NCBI GenBank assembly: GCA_018340375.1
Contig: JAFFJZ010000008.1
Span: 4,464,001 to 4,528,000 of the forward strand
Source of the DNA: Gonatopus flavifemur
Lineage: Eukaryota > Arthropoda > Insecta > Hymenoptera > Dryinidae
Length of the DNA stretch: 64,000 nucleotides
Direction of reading: 5' to 3'
Shown: piece by piece, positions 11,233 through 23,447 of the stretch
How positions within the stretch are numbered: position 1 is the first letter of the stretch
How the letters are laid out: the number at the start of each line of letters is the position of its first letter
Made by a program: the position numbers and the translations under genes
The notes under the pieces: model-generated
Seen by the model: the letters and a program-made list of their open reading frames with translations, nothing else
Told to the model about the DNA's origin: nothing
The model's database searches: none

Positions 11233-13344
11233 TTTCCAATTAAATTCAAAATTCGTACGGCTCATGTTTTTATCAGAATTTTATAAAATCAATCATCAAA
11301 ATCTTAGATAAACATTGTATTGAAAATTTGTTGAATGTTTTTTAGGTAGCAAAAATTTCAGTCCATCAAACAATCATGTCGAACGAAGATATAACGAGAT
11401 TCTAACAGTTTTTCAAATTATTTAAAACACTTTGAGAATTTAAATATTTTGTATCCACATATTTTGAAAATCCGGAAAAATTGCCTTGCTCGAATTTGAA
11501 TATTCGTTATCTTTTGTTTTGTGGTATAAAATTAGGAAATTGAAAAAAATACGCGGACTCCAAATATTTATACAATTGTAGCAAAAATGGGAACTCTATT
11601 GTCAACGGTATTAGCAAAAGTTGTAGTAGTAGTAGCAGTAGTAGTAGTGGTAGTAGAAGCATCAAAGAACAGGTTGAGACATTGAAATCCCTGCTACTTG
11701 ATCCTGTTGTACTCTTTGAAAACTTCACAAGCAGAATTCAAGTTTGAGAGAAACCTATGGAGCTAAGAACCACCTTCGAAAGGGAAAAACCTTCCTTGGT
11801 AACCTTCTTAACTGAATAAATCATGAACGTTGAGAGGAAAAGTTTTTAGGGGTTCAGCAGAAATTGTGTTGTTCACTCTTCAACAAATATTTCTTAAATT
11901 TCCTTGAATATTTTATCAACGCGTCATGACTGTCAAAAAAGATCAGAATGTCCTTTCACAAATTACGAAATGGCACATTTTTACAATTCATTTACGTATG
12001 AAAGCGGGATAATTTGTTTGAAAATTATGAGTTATTCATTCATTTAATTTATTAATTTTTAATAAAGGAGTTTCATTACACAATGAATTATCTGTGGCAA
12101 TCATTTTTCTTCAACGGAACCTTTAAAGTTGGTTTGGTAGCCCTGGTGGAAAAATTTCAATAAAAATCTCGGAGATTTTGAGAAGTAATTATTTTTAAGT
12201 CATCCAAAGAAGTCCGTTCCAGTGGAGCAGTATAGGAGTGTATTTAATTTTGAATTTCAATGTTTCGCCCACAAGCTAGACATTCATTTTCGTTTGGTCA
12301 GGATAAATTAAATATACTCTTCACATTACCCGATTAAAACGGACTTTCTTGAATTATTCGAATGTTTCCTAATTGAGCACGAAACCACAAAAATTCTGTC
12401 CCTTTGTATTCAAATTCTAGACAAAGAAAAGTTTTTCTCATTTTTAAAAATAGAATGAGAACAAAAACACTCTTGTTTCAAGGAATGATTGTCTCTGTTC
12501 AACAATATTGATACCAAGATGATAAACTTTTTCTTTTGTTTTTTCTGCATACTTATTGAACTCAATTGAATATTATAATCGATCTTTGACATTGAATAAA
12601 AGCTGTGAAATTGAATCATTGTAAGATAGATGGAATCTTTGATAAACTTGATAAGATGTTGGATAATAGATTATGAAACATTTACTAGTCTTGAGAAAAA
12701 CATTTTACTCTTAACACACGATTTGCATGTTCGAATGAATTCATTTATCATAACCGATTAGCATTCAATTTTCCTTTTCCGAGATTTGCATAGTAACATT
12801 TTGATGCGTTGAAATTTGGAGAATTTTTTACTTTTAAAAAAAAATCGAACATAAAACATGCAGATTTCTATTCTAAATCTACAACAAACAATGGCGATGT
12901 AGACAGGAACTTATTGAAATAACTCAAGGTTTGTTTTTTCGTTCCTCTGTTTACGACAAAGTCGTCGGAATATTTAATCCTTGAAATGTTCTGTGATATT
13001 TTTAGTATTGATCCGCTCTTTTGATATATATGTTTAATTTGAATGCTGAAGTTCTATTACCCAACTCTTGATAATATCAATTGTAGAGGTTTATTCGTCA
13101 ATTCTCACTCATCTGACTCAACAATTTGGGAAAATATTTGCTTTTTTCTTTCAAAATTGATGACAGAGATTGACATTTTGAATTCTTTCAAATTATTTGT
13201 GGCTGATTATTTTGCAAAGGATAAGAATAGTTCATTTTTGTTTAAAATTTGAAATAAACAAGAGAAGCTTTGAAAAATTGTTGATCGTTTGGTTGAATCT
13301 GAATGACGAGTCTTACTTCTGTGTAAGTTAATTCGATGACACAG
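11233..13344. other. Downstream intergenic DNA
   Basis: AT-rich. Apart from the GTA repeat, only a weak inverted pair is seen: AAGTCCGTTCCAGTGG near 12210 against AACGGACTTTCTTG near 12339. No gene is supported. Confidence 0.45.
11622..11660. repeat. (GTA)n trinucleotide repeat
   Basis: An imperfect GTA/GTAGTA run about 0.6 kb downstream of the TAF5L-like gene. The leucine-rich minus-strand frame through it is a repeat artefact. Confidence 0.7.
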
Positions 13345-13348
13345 TTAA

Positions 13349-14323
13349 GGGGAGGTTCTCATCAAGCGAATTCCGAAATGAAGTGATTTTCTCGAATTTT
13401 TTCTTCTTAAGAAAGAAGTAAATTAAGAACTCGAGTTATTTGAAACTCATTGAATGGGTCTTAAAGTACGTAAAAAAAATTTTTCTCAAGTTGAAGGATT
13501 CGTATCCCGAAATTTTGAAAGCGTTTCCCTCGAAACCACGTTTTTCAAATTTGGCTCCACATCTCAAAAACTACTGAACGGATCGCTCTTTTTTTTTTAT
13601 TCTGAAGCTGATTGAATTTATTGGAGGATGAATCTAAATGGAGATGAAATTAACCTTTTTTGCTTTTTATAGCACTCAAAAGAGCGGGAAAAATTGAAAA
13701 TACGCTACCAAAAGTTGGCATGTCTTACTATTTGAATTTTGGACTTTTCATTGATTTTATTGATACAACCTCCAACAAATATAATATATTTCATAAAAAT
13801 TTTTGGATTTTTGATTTCTGATCATTTTTGTAAGTGATATAAATAAGTGCTAAGTGGTGCCCGATTGATCATTGTTTTTTTAGGTGGTTATGTTTCAACA
13901 CGTATCAACAATTCCCATGGCATTATTTTCAGGGCATATTTTAAGGGTCAGTTCTAACCAAAAAGTTAGTTCTACAAGAAAACGGTTACTTCTAAAACTT
14001 GTAAACGGTTAGTATAATGGCAAGTTTTCAATAAAATTTATATATAAACTGTATCGAATTATATATAAATTATATATAATTTTGAAAATTTTTACACTCG
14101 GGGTTTTTTTTCTGTTCTAAATCCTGGATATTCAGTGTTTTGGTTAATTCTAGATTTTCCTTGGAATATGCCCTGATTATTTTTCACTGAAAACTTTTTT
14201 TTATGTCCTTAAAAACTCAATCAACAAGTGTGAAAACCCAGGAGTTCTTTATTTACTTCCTCCCAAGAAAGAGAAATTCGAGAAAATCACCCCATTTTGG
14301 GGTCGCTAGATGAAAACCTCCCC
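13349..14323. mobile_element. GGGGAGGTTCTC-ended element at TTAA, interrupted
   Basis: The left end TTAA/GGGGAGGTTCTCATC and right end GATGAAAACCTCCCC/TTGA are inverted repeats. The interior is collinear, in reverse, with the 551-bp copy at 24550-25100 (shared GAGCGATCCGTTCAG, ATTGGAGGAT and ACTCGAGTT blocks). It is longer because a hAT MITE (13930-14175) and about 170 bp of other sequence are inserted. TTAA target sites are typical of piggyBac and Kolobok; no transposase is present. Confidence 0.65.
13930..14175. mobile_element. hAT-type MITE (CAGGGCATA ends), 8-bp duplication
   Basis: The ends are CAGGGCATA and TATGCCCTG. The 8-bp duplication ATTATTTT is perfect (13922-13929 and 14176-14183). 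The element is nested in the TTAA element at 13349. The interior is partly homologous in reverse to 17371-17593 (TTCTAACCAAAAAGTTAG and the AATTCTAGATTTT end). Its AT-rich middle ends in TTTTTACACTCGGGG, a motif shared with the CCCGAGTGGAAAA family. Confidence 0.85.
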
Positions 14324-14546
14324 TTGATAAATAGTTCAATGATTCAGTACATGCGATGAAAATAGTAACATGAACTTTATGACATCTGACATTATGTTCA
14401 ACAAGAATTCAAATATTTCACTTTTTCAAGGGCGAAATAGGATGGTTATATATCATCACTAATATTTTGTGCACAAAGAACAATAATTCAATAGCTACCT
14501 CAACTAAATCGCTCGCAAAACGTTGATTGTGAAAATTACTGTTTAA

Positions 14547-14782
14547 TAGGGGTGTGCGAACCGTTCGAATCTTGAACCGATTCAGTTAGATCTTTGAACT
14601 TGATTAGCAGAAGAAGTTCGATTCGGTTCGAATTTCGACCTACAATAATTGAATTGAGTTCCAAACTATCACAGTTTGAGTTTGTTCCGCGTTCAGTTGA
14701 ACTTGGGAAATCTATTTAGAGTTCGATTCAAGTTCGATTCGGGTTCTGTTCGCCTGAAGCATTCAAATTTCGCACACCCCTA
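14547..14782. mobile_element. hAT-type MITE (TAGGGGTGTGC ends) with TTCGAA/TTCGATTC core
   Basis: The terminal repeats are TAGGGGTGTGCGAA and TTCGCACACCCCTA. The flanks CTGTTTAA and CTATTCAA match at 6 of 8 positions, as expected for an aged 8-bp duplication. TAGGGGTGTGC is a known hAT terminus. The interior iterates TTCGAA, TTCGATTC and GTTCGATT. Confidence 0.8.
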
Positions 14783-15635
14783 CTATTCAAGATAATTATG
14801 TTTATAATATATGAAATGATTAACGTAACTATTAATCAGCTAATCATTCATAGTTGAGTGTTTTTCCAACTATTAATATTTTTTACCATTCTTTTTTTCT
14901 CAGTGTAGAATTCGAATACAAAGCAACTCATTCAAACACTTCAAATAACCCTTCAATGTAAAAGCTTGAAAACAGAAACATCTTTTCTTTCGTTTCGTAA
15001 CTTTCACAACATAATCGTTTTTGATTCTTCAAGAATTCCAAAATCATTCAAATTATAAAAACAGAAAGACATTTCTGATAATGATTCGCAACATTATCGT
15101 CTACGAGAAATAAAAAAGAATCAAAGAAAGAGGGTGCATTGACTCGTATGTCTGGTTTAGCTTAGAGGCCAATGAATAACTTTCTCAGACCGTGGTCGCC
15201 AATGGATAGTCATCGTCCTCGCAATGTAAGCGATATACGTCCTATATACAGCGTCGCGACGCCTAACTCGTTTAAAAATTCAGATATTTATCTTTATATA
15301 CATTGTCACGAATGTATTACAAAAATACTCAAGCTACCTGAATAGTAAGAAAAAAGTGACTGTGAATGTTGAATAAAAATTTAAAAGAATGATTTTGCGT
15401 ACAGAAACAGTGACTGTATAATGTTTACCTCAAGTTTATGCATATAAGTTGTTCAACATTGAAAAAAAAAAAATATATGTATATGTATCATTCTCCACAT
15501 AATCGTTACAGAAAATTGAAAAAATCATTCGAAATTGAATTAAAAACAAGAAAAATTCAGGATAGGATTTGAATTTTGTTTGAACGAATAAGAAACCTGC
15601 ACTGAATATTTAATAGTGATTTTGACTTTGAGTCG

Positions 15636-15799
15636 ATAGAGGAGATCCAAGCCGAATCGAAGAGAGAGCTGAAGGCCATCCCGGAAACCGACTTTAACAA
15701 CTGCTTCGAAGATTGGAAAATGCGTTCGCTTAAGTGCATTGTATTCGAGGGGGGGGGGGGGATTACTTTGAAGGCGATGAACTTGATTTGGGAAAATAA
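15636..15799 (+). pseudogene. mariner-type transposase C-terminal relic with poly-G frameshift (copy 1)
   Basis: Conceptual translation gives about 35 residues with KRELKAIPE, FEDWKMR and LKC, then a run of 13 G, then DYFEGDEL in a shifted frame. FEDW followed by YFEGD is the usual C-terminus of mariner/SETMAR-like transposases. Here only this end remains and the G-run breaks the frame. The 3' flank (TTATTTTTTGGACACAG, to about 15850) looks like a mariner terminal repeat. Copy 2 lies at 54778. Confidence 0.65.
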
Positions 15800-17370
15800 A
15801 TAAAGATTTTCAAAAATAAATGCTACGTCAGCTTATTTTTTGGACACAGTAGGAATAGAAAGAAAATTCAAAATCCTCATAATAGATCCTCATCACTGAT
15901 AATTCAATTATCACACTAAACTATCGTTTTTATTTTCATTTCATTTATTCTTACGCTTTCTTACTTTGACTTCATTTTTTCACTCTCATTATAATTTATT
16001 ACACTTTCATTCTATTAGTTTCATTGTGTTGTATTTTCATTTTATCCTCTTCTTTTCATTTCATTCTTTATTTCTTTTTAAATTTAATATTCAGGAATTG
16101 CAGGAAAGTACTTTTCGTAAGAATCCAAATGTTTCATCTTTCTCTTCACTGTTTTTCCGACACATAGAGAAATTTCTGACTCTTGAATCGAATGAAAAAT
16201 CGAATCAAAGAATTCATTTTCTATGAAAATCGACTATACAAACGTGAAACCTACCATCGATCGATACAAAGAATAAAAAAATCGGAGGAAAAAGATCGAT
16301 CTTGTATAGATCATTTATCTCTAGTTTAAATCATATCAAATATATAATCATAAATTCAGATGAATGCTCAGTGACATTCCTTTCCTTTCGGTTTCCTGTA
16401 CCCTATATAATCTATGCAATAATTCGTATAGTGCAGAGTGATCTTTTGCCATAAACATTTTTTTATGGTACTTTGAGCAGAGGGCTGTTGCCAAGTCAGG
16501 GGTTGAACTCGAGCCGCACCCTGATTACGCACGTATAGTAATTGATTGGACCGCGCCCTTATAAGGTTATTAGCATACATCGCAGCGATGGTTCGAAATG
16601 GATTTTAACTTGAGCAACTTGAATGAATTACAGTTGCCTTTGGAAAACTGTACACACTTACACACGCACATACTTACCCCAAAAAATCAGCCAATTATCC
16701 ACAATATTTTCATAACTTTTGCCAAATGACAAACTTAGAAAATAAAATATGATGAAATTTTCAGCAAATCAATAACTAATCCATCCACAGTTCCAATCCT
16801 TCTGTATAAAATCCGGACGATCTCCTAGAAGACGATATGTCCTTGTACTATCTATATACTTCTTTACACAAGGAAGGTGACGGTGAAATTGTGTATGGTG
16901 GTATAACCCTATTAGTGATGACGGTGGTGGTTAGTTGGAGAACGTCACGCTATATAGTGTGATGGTGCCACATTAAAAACTCTCAACCTCTATTTCTTGT
17001 GATAGGATACAGAATCTAAACCAAACCTACTGTTCGTGCATTTTGAGGTGACTTCTTTGTTTGGTTTATCGTTTAGCCTCATTTTTTTTAATCTCCGAAA
17101 CTGAATTAAAAGAACAAAATCACCTCCAAAAATAGAAATTTTGATGAGTATCCCACACTGCAAAAAAAAAGCAACGTTTGCTGGAAAATTTCAGTATTCC
17201 ACTGAAAATCATTTTTATCCAGTAGACAAAAATTTCTCTGAATTTTACTAAATAACCTTGAAAATGTGAACGATTCTAAAAAGTTCTTGGTCATCGGACA
17301 CGTGTTTTCATTGAAAATTTCTTTGAATATCTACTGACATCTCTGAAAAACTCTGACTTTGTCTGAAAAT

Positions 17371-17593
17371 CAGGGCATAACCTAAGTAAAATCTAGAATT
17401 AACCGAAACATTGGATACTCAATTTTTGAAAGGAAAAGAAACAACCCAAGTGTAAAATTGTTTAAACTGTTGATAGTTCATGTATAATTTAATATAATTC
17501 ATATATCACTTATATTGGGAACGTACTATTATATTAACCGCTTTCTTGTAGAACTAACTTTTTGGTTAGAACTGATCCTTAAATTATGCCCTG
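17371..17593. mobile_element. hAT-type MITE (CAGGGCATA ends), 8-bp duplication, nested
   Basis: CAGGGCATAACC ... TTATGCCCTG is flanked by a perfect CTGAAAAT duplication (17363-17370 and 17594-17601). It is inserted inside the 1065-bp CACTG element at 17156-18220, so it is the younger insertion. It is the reverse-oriented sister of 13930-14175. Confidence 0.85.
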
Positions 17594-17849
17594 CTGAAAA
17601 TCACTCGAACCCTCTTGAGACCTATGAACATCTCTGAAATCTGAAAGATCCTGAAATTTACAGAGGAAAATTTTCCCCCAGAAAGTACATGGAACTGGAA
17701 ATTCCAGTACATTCATTGAGATTTTACAGCAAAAATCAGAACTTTGCAGTACAAAATCCATAAAATTTCAGTCAGTGCACTGGAAAATGAATGTAATGTA
17801 ATTTCTCAGATTAGTTGTTTCAGCAAAGATTCGCTGTGCGGTCTTCCGC

Positions 17850-17950
17850 GCCCTGAAGAAGCCAGTTGCAATGATGGCAAAACGTCGGCAACCAACCGAT
17901 ACAAGACGCGGCTCCACTCCGTACGGAAAAAACTATTTAATAGAATTTAC
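17850..17950 (+). other. Possible decayed Penelope-like segment with hammerhead-type core
   Basis: CCCTGAAGAAGCC (17851) gives the CUGANGA core of a hammerhead ribozyme. GCCA/TGGC could form stem II, followed by AAAAC where GAAAC is expected, then GTCGGCAACC. Known biology: Penelope-like elements carry minimal hammerheads with this layout. The G12 position is A here, so an active ribozyme is not expected. Identification is tentative. Confidence 0.3.
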
Positions 17951-19597
17951 CAACGAGGGTGGTAAAATACGACACTATTAAAATTTCTGTGAATATTTAC
18001 TAGGACTGTAGTCAAATCTATTATTGCGGTAGTAATTTGAACTGCGACCATCGTGGATTCTATGAGAATTCTTATAAATATTACAAGAGATTTCAATAGC
18101 GCTGTATTTTACTGAACACGTTAGTAAATCTTATGGAACATTTCTTTCCGTGCGGAAGCTCGAAATTTATGTAATTTTCCAGTACCAGAATATAGTGAAT
18201 TTCCAGTTTTTTTTACAGTGCACATGAATTATGAGATTTATTTATTTATTGAATAAATCCAGCACTCAGCGCTCCGATTGAATGTAATCAGTTGAATACT
18301 GATGTTCTTAAAAATGACTCAATAATTTCAAATAATATTTCATTTTTTTATGAAATATTTTTGAATAGATGTATTCGATTAAAATATGATATTTTAACTT
18401 TCACATAAGACATTTTCTTTCCTTTCATTTTTTTTCTCCAACAAATTTCATTCCATGGCGTATAACTTCGATTAATTGGAATCAAAGGTAGTAATTTTCT
18501 CGATCGTAAAACTTGTATAAATCAAATATATTTTTTCGCGCGAAACATATATTACGTTATCCCATACATAATAATTACACTTGTATATTATTCTTATTGT
18601 ACCTCATACAATGTTACATTAAATCTTATTTCTTTTAGTACACCGTATAAGATTATTGAGTTACGAAGATGTTGCTTTTGCTTACTTTCCCTCGTAGACG
18701 ATTCACGAGGTCTTATATCACGTGGATGACTGAACGCATGTAGCCATTATATTTGTAACATACGTTTGTGCCTGTGCAACCAAGCTCAATGCACTTTAAT
18801 ACCGTACGATGGTTTTGGTGTAAATGTGTGTTGAAAAGGAACGAATCGCGTACCTTTCGTGCATCGACTTGGCGTTGACTCTGTTTTTCTCGCTAAGTAG
18901 TAGTCCCTGATGTGGGCGTATTTAATTTGTAAACGCTACGGCGTCGCGACGTTGGATAAAATGTCGTCAAGGAGATGGATACATAGATACTTCTGCTCGC
19001 TCTGTAGTATAGTATATTATTCACATTAACTACAGTCTCGTGTTGTGTATTTATATACATATATGTATATATATATCTATATATACACGCATAACTCTGA
19101 CACGTGTGATTTTTATTCCATGTCAATTCATTTATTTCGCGATAGAGGAAAAGATTAAACTCCAAATGAATGTAAATCCTAGTATTCGTGTTGAGACTTG
19201 GACAAAAAATAAGAAGAAAGTGTGATCAATATTCATATCGTGTGTCTGATAGAATATAACGAGATTTTGAAGAGATATATAATTGAAAGACATCTGATGT
19301 TGTTGAATAAGGCACCTTTCAAATATAAATTGCAGAGCTAGCAGGGTCTGGGTCCTCTAACGAATTCTTTAGAGGGACTGGAAGCCATTTCACGGGAGCA
19401 CTTCGCTGCCACCACTTTTTGAGGACAAATCTCACTAACATTTTGTCTGTAGAAAATCCATAACCCATGTAAGTATTGACAAGACTGAAAAAAAAACCCA
19501 AGCTTGCACGGAGAAAAAGTAAATACTAATGACAAGCATCTGCATTATACCAATTTTTTCTAGTCCCTAATATACAAAAGCTAAGGAACATAATCCA

Positions 19598-19832
19598 CAC
19601 TGTAAAAAATTTTATGGGAAAATTCCTATATATTTATGTGAAGTAATTAGGAATTGTCCCAACTTGTCCGGAAATTTACTGTGAAATGTTGGGAAAAGTC
19701 CCATCAAGTTTAGAATTTTCAGATAAATGTATGGGAAATTTCATATAAATGTATCGGAAATTGATTTCCCAATCAGTGATTGGAATTTTCCGGTTGATGT
19801 ACACAGGAAAATTCCGATTATTTTTTACAGTG
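19598..19832. mobile_element. CACTGTAAAAAATT-ended MITE, CA duplication
   Basis: CACTGTAAAAAATTTTATGG and, inverted, CACTGTAAAAAATAATCGG form the ends, flanked by CA (19596-19597 and 19833-19834). The 235-bp interior repeats GGGAAATT/AATTTTCC motifs such as GGAAATTTCA and GGAATTTTCC. Confidence 0.7.
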
Positions 19833-20355
19833 CAGATTATAAGGAGTAATGAGAAGTTATTAAGGGGGGATCCTGCTTTAGGAGGCCTGAAAAGAATTAA
19901 ACAAACTTTGCGGGATATTTTCATATATGTTTCTTCTATGTGAACCAGGAAAACCCTAAAGAAATCGTGAAATTCAAAATTTGTTCAGTGTTTGAAAAAA
20001 AACGTTCTTTTTGGAGGGAAAATAATTAGTTAAATTCGCTATAAGAATTGTTGAGAAACATTTTTTCATAAATTTTTTCAGTTCACATAGAAGAGGATAT
20101 TCAAATCGCTCTAGCTCCGGAACTATCAATGATAAAATAGTTTAATCTTTTCCCCACAAATCCGCTGTTTTCCAACTTAGCGAATGGTGTTGAGCTCGAT
20201 TATGTAGCGTACAGTGTTTGAATGATTTGGATTTGAAGAAAAAATCTGAAAATGCTCATATCTCTAAAACTAAGCGTCGAACAAATTTTTTTCAAACGGG
20301 AAATTATTGCATTTTGGCTACAGAATATACCTGTAAAATCCGGTCCGCGAATTCT

Positions 20356-20370
20356 GGGACACCCTGTATA
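20356..20370. repeat. GGACACCCTGTATA-type transposon terminus
   Basis: TCTGGGACACCCTGTATA ends a repeat that extends left to roughly 20085. Similar ends occur at 48452-48467 (GGATCACCCTGTAT) and, inverted, at 56281-56308 (TGTACAAGGTGTCTCAAAAG). This end type recurs in insect repeats; the family is not assigned. Confidence 0.35.
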
Positions 20371-20633
20371 TTAACCCGTATAATATTTCTTATACCCATT
20401 AGTATCTATTTTTCTCCGCGTGTCCACAGAGAAAAATATCGCTCGAAAACCTAAGGGTTCTTCCTTAATTTTTTCAGTAAAAGTCAAGAACAGAGAATGG
20501 AGTTTTACATGAAAATATGGGAAATCACGAATACTATAAGAAGAGTAATGGATAGGATTGAAAATGTTGACACTGAATAGCAAAAGTTCATTAAACTTCA
20601 AAAAGAGGTGGTATAAAAAGCTTTTATATTTGC

Positions 20634-21093
20634 CCATCGATGTAAAAGTGAACAGTGTGGATTTTTATAGCTCTTTTAATTCATTTAATCCGATAGTGCT
20701 ATCGGGACGCCTGAAAATCCATGAGAAAGTGGAAAAAACTCGTGATAATTGTATGAAGGTTTAATTCTACAGAACACACATGAACCAAGTCTCGTATATC
20801 ACCGTGTGGCATTTGATACCGGCTTGGACAGAGCGTTGCTTATATAGCCTTCGCGTAGCTGAATTCGATATTGAATTCTGTATAAATGATGCTCTATGCA
20901 GACCGATATCAAACGGTGCACAGCGATATACAGGATTGAATGCATATGCGTGTACTGTAAAGTACGACTTTCACACAATTATTATGGGTTTTACTCTATT
21001 TTCCCATGAATTCTCAGGCTTTTCGTTTCCATTATCGAATTCAGCGTCCCAAAACCTGTAAAAATCCACACTTTTTTACATTCGCATCGACGG
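20634..21093. mobile_element. Long inverted-repeat element (CCATCGATGTAAAAG ends)
   Basis: CCATCGATGTAAAAGTGAAC and then GTGTGGATTTTTATAG at the left are mirrored by CTGTAAAAATCCACAC and ACATTCGCATCGACGG at the right. Inner blocks ATCGGGACGCCTGAAAATCC and GAATTCAGCGTCCC also pair imperfectly. The terminal duplication is not clear. The reading frames inside are not convincing as genes. Confidence 0.5.
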
Positions 21094-22214
21094 TTAAAAC
21101 TTGTCACTTGTTGCATCGACTCCTTCAGTACTATTCATTACTTTTTTTATAGTATCTGTAATTTTTCGCATTTTTATATAAAAATTATTTTTCGAAATGT
21201 TTCTGTTTCCGGTTCACTAAAAAAAAAAACAATCTTACATTTTCAAGCGGTATTCTTCTGCGTGTAGAGCAAATATCGGATTATATAAAATTTCGATAAA
21301 AAATATTTCATGTCATTTGAATTCACATTGTATCCTTTTCCTGAAAATCCCGGAATTATTTTGGAATTCAGGAAGAGAAAGAATCATCTGAACGGATGAG
21401 ATAATGGAGATTATGAATGAAGATTTTTATGGGTACACCACGATCACAGGACCAATTAAATTGTTTCGAGAAGTCCCTACGTTTGGAGATCGTCATAGTT
21501 TTATCACAACATATAAAGCAGAGCTGATTTATTTTTAACGTTGTTTGGTTGGACATACAATGTGTGTTATTTTTTGCTTTTTTTTTTCTGTTTCTGTTTC
21601 TGTTGGTCTTACTGTCTTTTCGTCTGTACGTTTGTCTCCCTATCTTTCGTCTTCATGATGCACTGCGACGAACCAACGAAATCGGTCCCTTAACGACGCC
21701 TCATCGTCGTCGGATTCGTCGTCGACGACGTCTAAATATATCCACAACCGCGTGACACTTGTTTCGTGTAAATCAAGCTCCTAGGGTGGTGCGTGGTTAG
21801 CCGGAGAGAGGAGGGGGGAAGAAAGATGGGGGTAAGCCGAACGAACGCAAGAACTACAACGATCAAGGCGCAGACGGCGACAGAGAAGACTCATAAGAAA
21901 GCTCTGAAAAGGAGGATAAAAAAGAAATACCAAAAAGACACTGAGAAAAAGGTAAAATCACGCACAGAAGTGAACTACCCATCGACGATGATAGAAGTTT
22001 TATATATTTCTTTACGTTTGGGGAATTCGTTCAGTTTTATGTTTTCTATATTCTTCCTGCGCGATATCATATTTGTTATTCATTTCACTGAGCTGGTATT
22101 GGAATTCTGATTTTGAACATATTTTTCCACTTCCTCGTTAGAAGGTGATAAGAAGCTTTCTAACCCTTTCTGGGAACCAACGAATTTTTCGTATCTTTTT
22201 TTTCATATCTGTCG

Positions 22215-23447
22215 CAGTGGCGTAGGGAAAGCCCCTGTGGGGGGTCACTAGAGGCCCCCAAGCAGTATTAACAAAAATTCTCCGAAATGGCGTCCATCAT
22301 TTGGATAGTTTTTTCGTTTCTTTTTATGAGGCATTTTAAAATTCAGTGCAGATCAATTCGTCCCTGTGCTCGAATATTCTATTGTAGCGACTAGTATTCC
22401 AATAGCGGTAATGAAGTGACAAATTTAAGAAATAGCTTGAGAAATTTAATTAACCCTACAACAATCCTCAAAATGGTGGTAATTCATGACCATTTTTTTG
22501 GAATAATAGAATAATTATTCTTGGTAACAGAGTGGTTTTTCATGTAAGTTAATTATGTTTCACATCCCTGGTTAAAAGACTCCATTGAATCTGACAAATG
22601 AAATTCAATGAGATTTGGTCAGAACATTGTCCACGTTTAATCGTAATTGAATGAGAATTGGTCAGAATCAATGGGTTCTTTTAACCAGGGATATTACATC
22701 AACTATACATAATTATATTAGAATGGAATTTGATTTTATAATTGCTGAAATTTATAGTCACAGTTTTTCCACTCAATTTCAAACTGATCCAGATACGTGG
22801 GGCATAATTAACTTACACGAAAAGCCACTTCGTGACCAACAGGGACAATCCTGTTATTTCAAGAATATGCTAATCAATCAACCCCAGGTTATACTATTGA
22901 CACTATTCTGTGGTTAGTTGAAAAATTGAAGTATGCTGCATTATTTTTTTCAAACTTGCCACCATATTATCAATATTCAAATACTATTCGGTGCAATGGA
23001 ACATTCGAAAACGGAGAAAAATTCATCTACACTCAATTTAAAAATAACCCTTATGTCACTATAACTTTTGCACCAATGGGTTCTGAATTTTCTCAAAAAG
23101 TTAGTAGAATTGGTTTGATTTAGGAAAATTGTATATAATTATGAAAATTTTTCTACTTGGGCACTAGAACGGTTACACAATGTACCATTTTTAGACTCGT
23201 AATGTATGATTCCTAAACTTTAGAGACAAAAGTGGAATAATAAGATTGTTTAATATTGAACTTCATTATACTATAAGTAAATTTCATGTTTGATAGTAAT
23301 AAAAGAAACAGTTGACTTTCAAAAAAGTGTAATCAATATCATCATTTTATGAAACGATGGCTTCTTTCTGCTTTTGCTTTTATGGTTCACAAGGGCCCTG
23401 TCCCTAGCACTTGCGGGAGGGCCCCCGGATTCTCTGTTACGCCATTG
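22215..23447. mobile_element. 1.2-kb hAT-type non-autonomous element (CAGTGGCGTA / TACGCCATTG ends)
   Basis: The left end CAGTGGCGTAGGGAAAG and right end CTGTTACGCCATTG have the CAGTGGCGTA signature of many hAT elements. The flanks ATCTGTCG (22207-22214) and ATCTGTCC (23448-23455) match at 7 of 8 bases. Short frames at 22651-22917 and 22926-23123 inside are not recognised as transposase. A smaller element is nested at 22566-22690. Confidence 0.7.
22566..22690. mobile_element. CCCTGGTTAAAAG-ended 125-bp MITE, AT duplication, nested in a hAT
   Basis: CCCTGGTTAAAAGA and TCTTTTAACCAGGG are near-perfect inverted ends flanked by AT (22564-22565 and 22691-22692). The core repeats ATTGAAT, AATTCAATGA and GAATGAGAATT. 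It sits inside the hAT element at 22215-23447. A relative starts at 62593. Confidence 0.75.

Larger units (their letters stand above)
17156..18220. mobile_element. CACTGCAAAAA-ended 1065-bp element, CA duplication, with nested hAT and a possible retroelement relic
   Basis: CACTGCAAAAAAAAAGC at the left and TTTTTTTTACAGTG at the right are flanked by CA (17154-17155 and 18221-18222). Interior sequence near both ends repeats CTGGAAAATT and AATTTTCCAG. A hAT MITE is nested at 17371-17593, and a hammerhead-like/Penelope-like segment lies at 17850-17950. No intact reading frame is present. Confidence 0.6.

Noticed and set aside
16480..16560. GGGGTTGAACTCGAGCC, resembling a tRNA B-box
   Set aside because: No A-box or cloverleaf could be placed on either strand.
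19515..20418. CACGGAGAAAAAG and TTTTTCTCCGCGTG as ends of one 0.9-kb element
   Set aside because: The interior is occupied by other repeats and the flanks do not match, so pairing of these two ends is not supported.
21640..21780. CpG-rich block whose minus strand reads as an acidic DDESDDDE stretch
   Set aside because: The acidic run comes from a GTC/GAC repeat, the frame is under 50 codons between stops, and nothing else supports an exon.
21793..22110. 105-codon frame with lysine/arginine-rich start
   Set aside because: Basic part comes from AAG/AAA-rich DNA and the remainder from AT-rich DNA; no domain, splice signal or conserved motif.
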